Shown: in pieces, positions 26,140 to 34,447 of the stretch
How the letters are laid out: every line of letters begins with the position of its first letter
Position numbering within the stretch: position 1 is the first letter of the stretch
Source of the DNA: Shewanella donghaensis
Lineage (GTDB): Bacteria; Pseudomonadota; Gammaproteobacteria; Enterobacterales; Shewanellaceae
Direction: 5' to 3'
Length of the DNA stretch: 64,000 nt
NCBI RefSeq assembly: GCF_007567505.1
Contig: NZ_CP041783.1
Coordinates: 4,774,001-4,838,000, forward strand
Made by a program: the position numbers and the translations under genes
The notes under the pieces: generated by a model
The model's database searches: none
Seen by the model: only the letters and a program-made list of their open reading frames with translations
Told to the model about the DNA's origin: nothing

Positions 26140-26172
26140 AATAAGTGCCAAATCATAATTTGGCACTTATTA
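26140..26172 (-). terminator. Terminator of the aldehyde oxidoreductase operon
   Basis: AATAAGTGCCAAA and TTTGGCACTTATT form a perfect 13-bp stem with a 6-base loop, 35 bases after the last operon gene. Confidence 0.75.
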
Positions 26173-26206
26173 ACTGTTATTGCTCATTTACACTAATACT
26201 TTTAGG

Positions 26207-26725
26207 TTAGGCTGACCACTCAAATGGATCAACATCAGCTAAAACCGCGGCATAGGTGACCGTAATTGAGTTAGTTGAGAAAAATTGTTTGGTTCCATCA
26301 TTAGCAATATTCAACTTGATATCTTCATAGCCTGTTACCGCTTGGAACTGTTTTATTAACCCCGCTAGCTCATCTTTATTTAGATTATAAGGAGGATGGG
26401 CAAAATTATCTGCCGCAGCCAATTCACCTAACGCTGCATAGCGTCGAATGTAATTAACCATGGTGTTGAGTAACTCACCATCGTTGACGCCAATCCATTG
26501 CTCAGCATAGCTTTTTACAATGTACTTTTTTGAGTAAAAGTAAAAATCTTCTTTTCCCATGATGATAAGGATATCGGCATATTGCTCATCTTTAATTAAT
26601 TCTTGATGGGCAGCATTAACATCTTCGATTTCAAGTTCTAAGCCTGCAACAGCAATAATCTGTTCTGCAGTGACTAAACGACCATCACGACTTAACAAGC
26701 GAATGTAATCAACTAACTCAATCAT
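26207..26725 (-). CDS. YdhW-like protein of the aldehyde oxidoreductase operon
   Basis: The 172-residue soluble protein has a mixed alpha/beta character and no cofactor motif that I can see. Its position directly after a YdhV-type oxidoreductase gene and after a ferredoxin gene matches ydhW in the E. coli ydhYVW order, so it is probably an accessory or maturation factor. I placed the start at the ATG at 26725 with GGTGA 5 bases upstream. A TTG five codons earlier is in frame but less likely. Confidence 0.55.
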   Translation of the reverse strand: MIELVDYIRLLSRDGRLVTAEQIIAVAGLELEIEDVNAAHQELIKDEQYADILIIMGKEDFYFYSKKYIVKSYAEQWIGVNDGELLNTMVNYIRRYAALGELAAADNFAHPPYNLNKDELAGLIKQFQAVTGYEDIKLNIANDGTKQFFSTNSITVTYAAVLADVDPFEWSA

Positions 26726-26740
26726 AATTTCACCACTCAA

Positions 26741-28966
26741 TTAAGCAGGTAATAGCCCTAGGCCTTCAAGTTTATCGGCAACATACCCAAGCTTGAATTT
26801 TTCAAGGGTGGCACGTGTTGGTACACCTGTTGCGTTGTCCCAGCCCATTTCTGCGTAGAACATGTCTAAACCCACTTGGATGTCATCACGATCCATTTTA
26901 ATCGTGCCTTCATCGCCAAAGGCTTTGTCACTGTCTAAATCGTATACCCATTCAGCGAGCACATCATGATTGTCACGTTGATTTGGCTCATTCATTTGCA
27001 ATACTGTTAATGCACGATGAAGTTGCAGTACCGTTTCGGCTTTATCATCAAGCTCTTGCTCAGTGGTTTTAACCCCTGTAACTAAAGAGAACATTTGTGA
27101 TTCGATTGAGCTATCACCGAGGTAATCTTTCTCTACATCTGGAGAAACCAATAATGGGAACATCCAATTACATAAAGTCAGGGAATCATGCAGTACGTTT
27201 TTAACTAAACACCATTTAGCAAACTTAGCTTTAGAGGTGTTCATTGCGGTGTAATGTTTGACTGGATCAAATGCGCCTGGCCCCCACATTGATTCAGCTA
27301 CTTCGGCAATTTTTGCCCAAGGAAGGCCACAATTGATTAAGTTAATATGTGAGTGACACTGCGGGTCGCGATTAAATACGGTGTTAAGTAATGCGCCAAC
27401 TTGACCCGCTGACTCACTAGCATGATGCACGCCACCCACCATTGAACGGTTAAATACTTTTAGGTGACTATCTAAGAATACGCTATATGCCTTACCATAG
27501 AATTCATAGTGCTCGTCTGATTCGAGTGCGAATGTTAATCCCGCCATTCTTGGTGATTCAACTTCATTCAGAATATCTTCTAAGTGATATAGTTCACCAT
27601 CATCGTTGATAAAATTATGTAAACCTCTACCAAGAGTACGACCTAGAATGTTTGAGCCTTCATAAGATGCGCCGTAAGCAATGCGGGTATAAAAGTCTTG
27701 CATGAAGTGGGCATCTAAATCAGCATATTGCGCCCAGTTTATAGCGGCAAACTCATCTGCAGGTAATAGAATTTCCCAAAATGAGCGGGCTGTAAATTCA
27801 CGCATGACGTGAGATAATTGACCGTAGGCACTCCAAATACCGAAGTTATCCATGTAATAGCCGCCAACAGTTTGAATGTCGGTACGTTTCTCGCCATGGC
27901 TAGGTTTTCCCATCGCATACCAAGGATCAAGGAAGCCCAAACATACGTTAGTGATGTTTTCAGTCGGTAGCTTATATTCGGTCTTCATTTTTGGGTTTTT
28001 GATTTCACAGAAGCAGCGAATAGGGCATGAATGGCAACCACCTGGGCGTTTAAAGATTTTATTTGCTTCTTCGCGGCCAAAATATGATTCTGCCATAGAG
28101 GTACGCATTGCCACTTTTTGGCGATCATCCCATGGGGTTTCTTCTAATATGACAGGAGTGTCAGCTGCGCCCCACGTTACCCCCGGGCCGCCACGCCAGC
28201 GACTTGTAGTGCTGCTGTATTCAGCCCAAGACTGCGGTTGATTTGGTACAACGCCGTTATTATTGGCACCAATAATACCGAGAATATGATCATCTAATGC
28301 GCGCAGTTGTTCATTGGTGGTGCTTTCTGCAATATCCACTGTACCGGTACCAATAATACCAATCGCTTTTAATTTTTTAGAGCCTAATACTGAACCATGT
28401 CCACCTGCAGAGTGACCGCCTTGGGTTTGAATGGTTGATTGTGCGACGAGGTTTTCACCACCTGGACCAATCGCTGCCACCTGAGCTTGTTGGCCCATTA
28501 ATTTACTGATGGTAGCGAAAGTATCAAATATTCCTACACCCCATAATGAATCTGCGGGTTCAAGGGTAACTTTATCATCTTCAATTCTTAGCCAAACAGG
28601 CGTTGGAGACTTACCTTCAACGATGATTGCGTCATATCCTGCAAATTTTAATTCTGGAGAAAAGTGCCCTCCAAAGTGTCCGTCAGTAATTAAGTGATTT
28701 CTGATAACGGGGTTACGAGACGTAATCGTGGTTCTTGCTGAACATATAGCTCCTGAACCACTTAATGGGCCTGCTGAAATAACTAATCTATTTTCTTCGT
28801 CAGTGGCTTTAATACCATCCGCATGATTATCCCATAACACTTTATAACCAATGCCCATGCCGCCAATATAATCGTGGTATGTTTCAGTTGTTTCCTTTGT
28901 GATTAAACCCGTTGTTAAATTTACTCGTAATACATAACCGGCCCAGCCGCCAAATTTATTGCTCAT
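26741..28966 (-). CDS. Aldehyde:ferredoxin oxidoreductase family protein (YdhV-like)
   Basis: The 741-residue protein belongs to the tungsto/molybdo-bispterin aldehyde ferredoxin oxidoreductase family. N-terminal pterin-binding features include GPLSGSGAICSARTTITSRNP and GPGGENLVAQSTI. The 4Fe-4S ligands are Cys311, Cys314 and Cys318 (CHSCPIRC) with the fourth at Cys599 in DSLTLCNW. No signal peptide is visible, so it should be cytoplasmic. It is slightly longer than E. coli YdhV. The reaction is probably oxidation of an aldehyde or reduction of an acid or related compound with a ferredoxin partner, here the neighbouring four-cluster protein. The substrate is unknown. Confidence 0.88.
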   Translation of the reverse strand: MSNKFGGWAGYVLRVNLTTGLITKETTETYHDYIGGMGIGYKVLWDNHADGIKATDEENRLVISAGPLSGSGAICSARTTITSRNPVIRNHLITDGHFGGHFSPELKFAGYDAIIVEGKSPTPVWLRIEDDKVTLEPADSLWGVGIFDTFATISKLMGQQAQVAAIGPGGENLVAQSTIQTQGGHSAGGHGSVLGSKKLKAIGIIGTGTVDIAESTTNEQLRALDDHILGIIGANNNGVVPNQPQSWAEYSSTTSRWRGGPGVTWGAADTPVILEETPWDDRQKVAMRTSMAESYFGREEANKIFKRPGGCHSCPIRCFCEIKNPKMKTEYKLPTENITNVCLGFLDPWYAMGKPSHGEKRTDIQTVGGYYMDNFGIWSAYGQLSHVMREFTARSFWEILLPADEFAAINWAQYADLDAHFMQDFYTRIAYGASYEGSNILGRTLGRGLHNFINDDGELYHLEDILNEVESPRMAGLTFALESDEHYEFYGKAYSVFLDSHLKVFNRSMVGGVHHASESAGQVGALLNTVFNRDPQCHSHINLINCGLPWAKIAEVAESMWGPGAFDPVKHYTAMNTSKAKFAKWCLVKNVLHDSLTLCNWMFPLLVSPDVEKDYLGDSSIESQMFSLVTGVKTTEQELDDKAETVLQLHRALTVLQMNEPNQRDNHDVLAEWVYDLDSDKAFGDEGTIKMDRDDIQVGLDMFYAEMGWDNATGVPTRATLEKFKLGYVADKLEGLGLLPA

Positions 28967-29005
28967 AATGATTCCTTAAAAATTATCCCTTGAGATAAAT
29001 AATAC

Positions 29006-29665
29006 TTAAACGAGAGCGAGATATTTCTCATGGAGTTCTACTTCAGCGACTGCATCTTCCCAGGTATAAAATTTAATTGCGCCAGTTGGACAAACTTGAG
29101 CACAGTTAGGGTTACCTTCACAAAGATCGCATTTGAGAGATTTTCTCGTTATTTTATCTATGGTAATGACTTGTTGCGGGCACTTGTCGGCGCAATAACC
29201 ACAACCAACGCAAAGTGAATCATTTACCACTCTTGCGCCTGTGGTTTCGTTTATCGAAATAGCTTCTTGAGGGCAGACTGTCATGCAGACATCACACTGA
29301 CGACAGGTTGAAGGAACGATAGTACCGTCGCCTTGCTCACCGCGCTGGTCTTCGTAATTATCTTGGACACCATGTGGTCCAAAGTTAAGATTTTTAGCGA
29401 CTTTAATTCTTGCTGTGCTTGGGCTCACCGCTGATTTTCCGTGACTCCAACTGCAGGCAATCTCACAGCGACGGCAGCCAACGCACATCACAGGGTTTAC
29501 GACCATTAATCCGCCAGGAAGGACTTCAACGATAGGTTTATCTGTATCAGTATCATCATCACTGCTACTGCCACAACCGGTTAAAAAACTGACTAAAGTA
29601 CCGTAATAAACAGTACCAACAGCGACCTTTGCACCATTGGCAAGCAACGCTCTCCTTGTAATCAT
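29006..29665 (-). CDS. 4Fe-4S ferredoxin-type electron carrier with Tat-like lipoprotein signal (YdhY-like)
   Basis: The 219-residue protein carries four cysteine groups for 4Fe-4S clusters: CVGCRRCEIAC, CRQCDVCMTVCP, CVGCGYCADKCP and CDLCEGNPNCAQVCP. This is the pattern of HycB/DmsB-type electron-transfer subunits. Its N-terminus has a twin-arginine motif (TRRALLA), a hydrophobic stretch and a lipobox LTGC, followed by an acidic linker SSSDDDTD. It would therefore be a periplasm-facing lipoprotein if the signal is cut. It is the first gene of the operon and the likely electron partner of the aldehyde oxidoreductase. The predicted compartments differ, which is discussed under findings. Confidence 0.85.
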   Translation of the reverse strand: MITRRALLANGAKVAVGTVYYGTLVSFLTGCGSSSDDDTDTDKPIVEVLPGGLMVVNPVMCVGCRRCEIACSWSHGKSAVSPSTARIKVAKNLNFGPHGVQDNYEDQRGEQGDGTIVPSTCRQCDVCMTVCPQEAISINETTGARVVNDSLCVGCGYCADKCPQQVITIDKITRKSLKCDLCEGNPNCAQVCPTGAIKFYTWEDAVAEVELHEKYLALV

Positions 29666-29749
29666 TTTTTATTTCCTTTTAGTTATTAATTCAAAATATA
29701 ATTATTCTTTTATTTCACTTGAGTATTAATGAACTAAATTAAAAACAAT

Positions 29750-29763
29750 TTGATTATGATCAC
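29750..29763. promoter_or_regulatory. Candidate CRP/FNR site, ferredoxin side
   Basis: TTGAT-TATG-ATCAC, with flanks giving TTTGA-N6-TCACA. It is one mismatch from the CRP consensus TGTGA-N6-TCACA and one from FNR, centred about 91 bases upstream of the ferredoxin start. Confidence 0.55.
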
Positions 29764-29985
29764 ATTTGAAATGCAATTAATCTTAATTCTTTGAATATAT
29801 ATTGCAGGTCACACTTTTATGGGGTGTATTCTAAAAGGTGGAATTGTGATTTTCATTTTTAATTTATGATTTTAAACGTTTTTATATTTTGCAATTACAG
29901 CTTCTACATATTGAATATTATTAATTGGAATCGTTAATATCAAATTAAAGTTATTTTAAAATAATTCATTAATTTAATTGTTTAC

Positions 29986-29999
29986 TTGATTGCTATCAC
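29986..29999. promoter_or_regulatory. Candidate CRP/FNR site, cytochrome side
   Basis: TTGAT-TGCT-ATCAC followed by A has the same half sites as the partner site and is centred about 82 bases upstream of the cytochrome start. Confidence 0.55.
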
Positions 30000-30074
30000 A
30001 ATAAGATTTATTTAAATAAACAATTATTATAAGTAAATAAAAATAGTATGTGACTAAAATAAAAAGGAACACCT

Positions 30075-32465
30075 ATGATGAAGGTAAAACTAACTGGTAA
30101 TTATAAACAGTGGCTAGTCACGCCATTAATGTTAATTCCTATGATGGCGCTCACCGCATGTTCAGATGGTTCGGATGGATCTGATGGAGAGGACGGTACT
30201 CCTGGTGATGTGAATATTTCAATTTATTCCGCAAAAACCTTAAAAGCCTCTATAGAAACAGTCACAATTGGTGATGACTTAGCTGTTTCGTTTGATTTTT
30301 ATTTAAGTAACGAGAATGGTGTGGCAGTTGTTGGCTTAGATGAAGTCGATGCCATCCCTACGCTTGGCGCAGGTATCGCAAAGTTGGGCGATCAACAAAG
30401 GCGCATTAGACCTTTAAATAGTGAGCAAGAGCCAGTGACTGGCACTGCAGAAACAGACCTATCTCCACAATGGACCAGCTACATTAATAATGTAGTTGAA
30501 CCAGGTGATGTTGCTGATAACGATTTAGAAGAGGGTTGGGATGTTAATAAAGGAACCCAATGGCAAGCGAGCATAGAATCAGGTTGTGGAGTCACTTGCT
30601 TAGAGTCGGTTGGCAACGGTTTATATCGTTATACTTTTACGCAAACCTTAGAAAACTATTCAGCAATTGATGCCATTGATACTCAGTATGATGCTGAAAA
30701 AGTTCATCGTATCTATCTTGAGTTATTGCCTTATTCAGGTGCAGAAACATCATCAATGCTGGTAAACAGTACGTTTGATTTTGATCCTAGCACCGGCGTT
30801 GCTGCTGATGAAGCTGACAGTCGAGTGCTGATTGCTGCAGACCAAAGCTGCGTTCGTTGTCACACTACTGATTTAGCTTCTGATAAAAGTATCTTAATGC
30901 ATGGTAGCAAGCGCTTTGATTATGAAGGCTGCGTTATGTGTCATACCAGTTACTCAGGCGACCCTGAAACGGGTGTGAGTATTGGCATGGCATCACTAGT
31001 ACACAAAATTCACAAAAGTGATTACCTTGTTATTGGCTACAAAGGGTCTGTGCATGATTACAGTGAGGTGACCTATCCTGGTGATATGCATCAATGTCAG
31101 CAATGTCATATTGAAAATGCAACACCGCAAGCTGATTTCTATCAATATCCGGGTCAAGAAACTTGTCTTAGTTGTCATGAAAAATATGCACCAGAAAGCT
31201 GGAATGGAACGGCTGTTGGTTTATTCCATGACCGTGATGCATTTCCAAATGCATGGGAAATGAGTTGTAGTGGTTGTCACCCAGATTCAAACAACCCACA
31301 AGGCTCGGCAATATTTCATAATGCCAATGTGAATATTAATGACATTATTACATCACAGTATGAATTCGAAATAACAAGCAGTGCATTAGATAGTGATGCA
31401 GGTACATTAACGGCAGAACTCACTTTCGATACGCTGAGCATAAACCCTGAACTTGATCCGTCATTTGATAGTTTATGGTTAGTGGCAGCAGGCAATGAAA
31501 ATCAAACTGAGTTACCTATCAATAATGGTCAACGTCTAGTTTGGAATATTATTGGTGACAATGATGATATTAGTTTAGTCAGAGAGACTAATAAAATTAC
31601 TGCAGTGATTAGTCATATTAATGTTGCTGATTTCGGACTAACAGATACCGGTACCTTGTATGCTAAAGCGCTTATTTGTGGTGATGAGGCCACAAGTATT
31701 GTGACCTCATGTGAATCACTGACAGCGACCACGGTTGAAGTTCCTGCGAACGCTGCAATTGCATTGACTAAAGACGTTTCTGTATACAATGAAGTGATTA
31801 ACGAGCAAAAGTGTACCGCTTGTCATGATAATCAGTTCCAAGCTCGTGTAAATGATGCACACAGTAAGGTATCGACTCCAGGTAATGGGCGTACATGTGG
31901 TGCATGCCATGCTCCTCAAGTCGCGACTGGTTTTGCTGATGGTAGCTGTAAAAGTTGTCATACCAATGACATGGTTAAATACTTGAATGCAAGTTATAAG
32001 CACACGCCAGGTGATGCGAGCATTAAAGCCTTCAGAACCATTGAGAATAGTTTAGGTTATCGTGAGTTAGTGCATTCTTTACATGCTAACACTCGCACAA
32101 CTCAAGGTTACAAAGGTGATGAGCGTGAAATGATGACATATCCTGCAGAAGCCAACGATTGTCGTGCCTGTCATGATGAAGGCCAATTAACGCTGGAAAA
32201 TTTATTTGATGAGCCTTCTGTCATTGTGGCGACCAAAGAGGCAACTGTTGCAGGCGAGATTGCAGAATACTCTCCCACTGTCGCAGTGTGTGCAACTTGT
32301 CATAATAACGTTGAAAACTGGTCTGCACATGCAGAGTCATTTGGCGGGGTTTACCAAGTTGATGCCACATCAGGTGCTATATATCAGCCTGGCAGTGAAA
32401 GCTGTATGACTTGTCATGCTGAAGGTAAGAGCAAGGGCATAGATGTGATGCATGGACTAAACTAA
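30075..32465 (+). CDS. Outer-membrane undecahaem c-type cytochrome (OmcA/MtrC family, UndA-like)
   Basis: The 796-residue lipoprotein (signal ending LTAC, then a Gly/Asp/Ser-rich linker) has eleven CxxCH haem sites. Five are in the first cluster (CVRCH at residue 259, then CVMCH, CQQCH, CLSCH, CSGCH). Six are in the second (CTACH, CGACH, CKSCH, CRACH, CATCH, CMTCH ending at 781). The haem-free stretches 25-255 and about 415-575 fit the alternating beta-barrel and haem domains of MtrC/OmcA/UndA. A 5 plus 6 split is the UndA pattern; MtrC and OmcA have ten. A Cys pair at 535 and 546 may be a domain III disulfide. It should act as a surface electron donor to minerals or chelated metals. No mtrAB-type conduit is adjacent. 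Confidence 0.9.
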   Translation: MMKVKLTGNYKQWLVTPLMLIPMMALTACSDGSDGSDGEDGTPGDVNISIYSAKTLKASIETVTIGDDLAVSFDFYLSNENGVAVVGLDEVDAIPTLGAGIAKLGDQQRRIRPLNSEQEPVTGTAETDLSPQWTSYINNVVEPGDVADNDLEEGWDVNKGTQWQASIESGCGVTCLESVGNGLYRYTFTQTLENYSAIDAIDTQYDAEKVHRIYLELLPYSGAETSSMLVNSTFDFDPSTGVAADEADSRVLIAADQSCVRCHTTDLASDKSILMHGSKRFDYEGCVMCHTSYSGDPETGVSIGMASLVHKIHKSDYLVIGYKGSVHDYSEVTYPGDMHQCQQCHIENATPQADFYQYPGQETCLSCHEKYAPESWNGTAVGLFHDRDAFPNAWEMSCSGCHPDSNNPQGSAIFHNANVNINDIITSQYEFEITSSALDSDAGTLTAELTFDTLSINPELDPSFDSLWLVAAGNENQTELPINNGQRLVWNIIGDNDDISLVRETNKITAVISHINVADFGLTDTGTLYAKALICGDEATSIVTSCESLTATTVEVPANAAIALTKDVSVYNEVINEQKCTACHDNQFQARVNDAHSKVSTPGNGRTCGACHAPQVATGFADGSCKSCHTNDMVKYLNASYKHTPGDASIKAFRTIENSLGYRELVHSLHANTRTTQGYKGDEREMMTYPAEANDCRACHDEGQLTLENLFDEPSVIVATKEATVAGEIAEYSPTVAVCATCHNNVENWSAHAESFGGVYQVDATSGAIYQPGSESCMTCHAEGKSKGIDVMHGLN

Positions 32466-32515
32466 AGTATGGTTTGAATTAAAAACCTGCAAGATAAGGT
32501 GAATTTTTTCACTAT

Positions 32516-32549
32516 AAAAGGCTAAAACTGAAAAGTTTTAGCCTTTTAA
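32516..32549 (+). terminator. Terminator after the 11-haem cytochrome gene
   Basis: AAAAGGCTAAAACT-GAAA-AGTTTTAGCCTTTT is a perfect 14-bp stem with a tetraloop and T-rich tail. Downstream to 32843 is the gnd leader, with a TATAAT at 32779-32784 as possible -10 element and no open frame. Confidence 0.9.
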
Positions 32550-32843
32550 TTTATCAACATGACTATCAACTAACCACTAACTGTACTCGCAATGTAAAAA
32601 ATACCCATGTAAGTGATATGTCATTAACGACTTAAGTCATTTAATTTTTAATGACACTTCCATTAACTCATTGTTTTTAAGTGTTAATGTTGAAAGGTAT
32701 CCCTTTAAACATGTAGCCTTCCAGTTTCTGCAATAGAGTGTGCACATTTTGAGACTGTAATTTAGTTACAGAAATCAGTATAATCACGCTCCAAATGGAT
32801 TCGCTACGCGCGATTAATCTCTGCGACCTTTGGAAAATAATAA

Positions 32844-34373
32844 ATGAAAACCCAATCATTCAGTTCAGACATCGGCGTTATCGGCCTCGGTGTTATGGGC
32901 AAAAATCTCGCGTTAAACATCGTTGATAATGGCTACCAGGTTGCTGCTTTTGATTTAGATACTGTCAAAGTTAATGCTGCCATTAATCAAGAACAAGCGG
33001 AAAGAAAAGCCAATACAGCACCCCGAATGCTGGCTTGTAATAATCTTACCGAAATGCTGTCTTCTTTAGCTAAACCTCGTGTCATTGTGCTTTCTGTTCC
33101 CGCTGGTGGACCAGTTGATGGTGTGTGTAATGCACTTATCGAAGCGGGCATCGAGTCAGATGACATCGTGGTTGATACTGGTAACAGTTTATGGACTGAT
33201 ACAGTAGCCCGTGAAGCCCGTTATAAAGAACAATTTGTATTCTTTAGTTCGGCTGTTTCTGGTGGTGAAGTCGGCGCAAGATTCGGCCCTTCACTGATGC
33301 CGAGTGGCGATAAAGCTGCGTGGCAATATGTTGCGCCTATTTGGAAAGCGATTGCTGCGAAAGTTGATCCTGCTACAGGTTTACCTATTGAACGTTTTGA
33401 ACCAGGGAACCCTGTTATTGAAGGTGAACCTTGTACCACTTACATCGGTCCTGCAGGTTCTGGTCACTATGTGAAGATGGTTCATAACGGCATTGAATAT
33501 GCTGATATGCAGCTAATCTGCGAAGCATATCAATTACTGCATGATGGTTTAGGTTTATCGGCTCATGAAGTCGGTGATATTTTCAGTGCTTGGAACAAAG
33601 GCAGCTTAAACAGCTACCTGATGGAAATCAGTGCTGAAGTACTTCAACAAGATGATCCGTTAACGGGTAAACCCCTTGTTGAGATGATCCTTGATAAAGC
33701 GGGTCAGAAAGGTACCGGACTGTGGACAGCTGTAAGCAGTTTACAAATTGGTTGCCCAGCGCCAACGATTGCAGAAGCGGTTTATGCTCGCGCTGTCAGC
33801 ACTCAAAAAGATTTACGCGTGCAATTGAAAAGTAAGTTATCTGGCCCAGCCGCTGTAACGCTTTCTGATGCAGAAAAAGCAGCATTTATTGCTAATTTAG
33901 AAGACGCGTTATATTGCGCTAAAGTCTGTTGTTATGCCCAAGGCTTCCAGCTGATGGCAATGGCGGCAAAAGAGCAAAACTGGACATTAGATTTTGCTGA
34001 AATTGCTAAAATTTGGCGCGCGGGTTGTATTATTCGCGCCACATTCTTGCAGTCAATTACACAGGCATATCAAGATAATGCTGAATTGCCTAACTTGTTA
34101 ATGGCAGATACGTTCAGTGAAAGCTTATCGACTAAGCATATGAACTGGCGTAAAACAGTAGCGGCTTCTGTGATGCAGGGCATACCAGCGCCTTGTATTA
34201 GTTCTGCTATTGCTTACTATGATAGTTATCGCTGCGAAACATTGCCAGCAAACTTATTACAAGGCCAACGTGACTTCTTTGGTGCACATACCTTTGAACG
34301 CACAGATAAACCTGTTGGTGAGAAATATCATTTAGATTGGAGTGCTAAAGAGCGCGTCCTGTCAAAAGTATAA
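32844..34373 (+). CDS. gnd: 6-phosphogluconate dehydrogenase, decarboxylating
   Basis: The 509-residue enzyme converts 6-phosphogluconate to ribulose 5-phosphate, CO2 and NADPH in the pentose phosphate pathway. It has the N-terminal Rossmann motif IGLGVMGKNLALNI, the substrate loop SAVSGGEVGARFGPSLMPSG, and the signature HYVKMVHNGIEYADMQLI with the catalytic Lys. The helical dimer domain follows to the C-terminus. It is slightly longer than the E. coli enzyme (468 residues), as is usual for the longer Gnd class. It is a single-gene unit with its own terminator. Confidence 0.95.
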   Translation: MKTQSFSSDIGVIGLGVMGKNLALNIVDNGYQVAAFDLDTVKVNAAINQEQAERKANTAPRMLACNNLTEMLSSLAKPRVIVLSVPAGGPVDGVCNALIEAGIESDDIVVDTGNSLWTDTVAREARYKEQFVFFSSAVSGGEVGARFGPSLMPSGDKAAWQYVAPIWKAIAAKVDPATGLPIERFEPGNPVIEGEPCTTYIGPAGSGHYVKMVHNGIEYADMQLICEAYQLLHDGLGLSAHEVGDIFSAWNKGSLNSYLMEISAEVLQQDDPLTGKPLVEMILDKAGQKGTGLWTAVSSLQIGCPAPTIAEAVYARAVSTQKDLRVQLKSKLSGPAAVTLSDAEKAAFIANLEDALYCAKVCCYAQGFQLMAMAAKEQNWTLDFAEIAKIWRAGCIIRATFLQSITQAYQDNAELPNLLMADTFSESLSTKHMNWRKTVAASVMQGIPAPCISSAIAYYDSYRCETLPANLLQGQRDFFGAHTFERTDKPVGEKYHLDWSAKERVLSKV

Positions 34374-34396
34374 TGTTGATTTAATAAGATCATGAT

Positions 34397-34426
34397 AAAA
34401 GGCTTCTCAATGAGAAGCCTTTTTTA
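34397..34426 (+). terminator. Terminator after gnd
   Basis: AAAAGGCTTCTCAATGAGAAGCCTTTTTT is a near-perfect stem with T run. The complementary A run also suits the convergent OmpA-family gene. Confidence 0.9.
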
Positions 34427-34447
34427 TTGCGGTAAATAGGTAGATGC

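Larger units (their letters stand above)
29666..30074. promoter_or_regulatory. Divergent promoter region between the ferredoxin operon and the 11-haem cytochrome
   Basis: About 410 very AT-rich bases separate the two divergent starts. Two near-identical CRP/FNR-like sites lie in it, one close to each gene. AAGGA precedes the cytochrome ATG. No open frame is present. Confidence 0.65.

Noticed and set aside
26207..29665. Formate dehydrogenase or DMSO reductase operon
   Set aside because: The ferredoxin subunit could suggest this, but the large subunit has the AOR-type CxxCxxxC and DxxxxC ligands and no molybdopterin oxidoreductase motifs.
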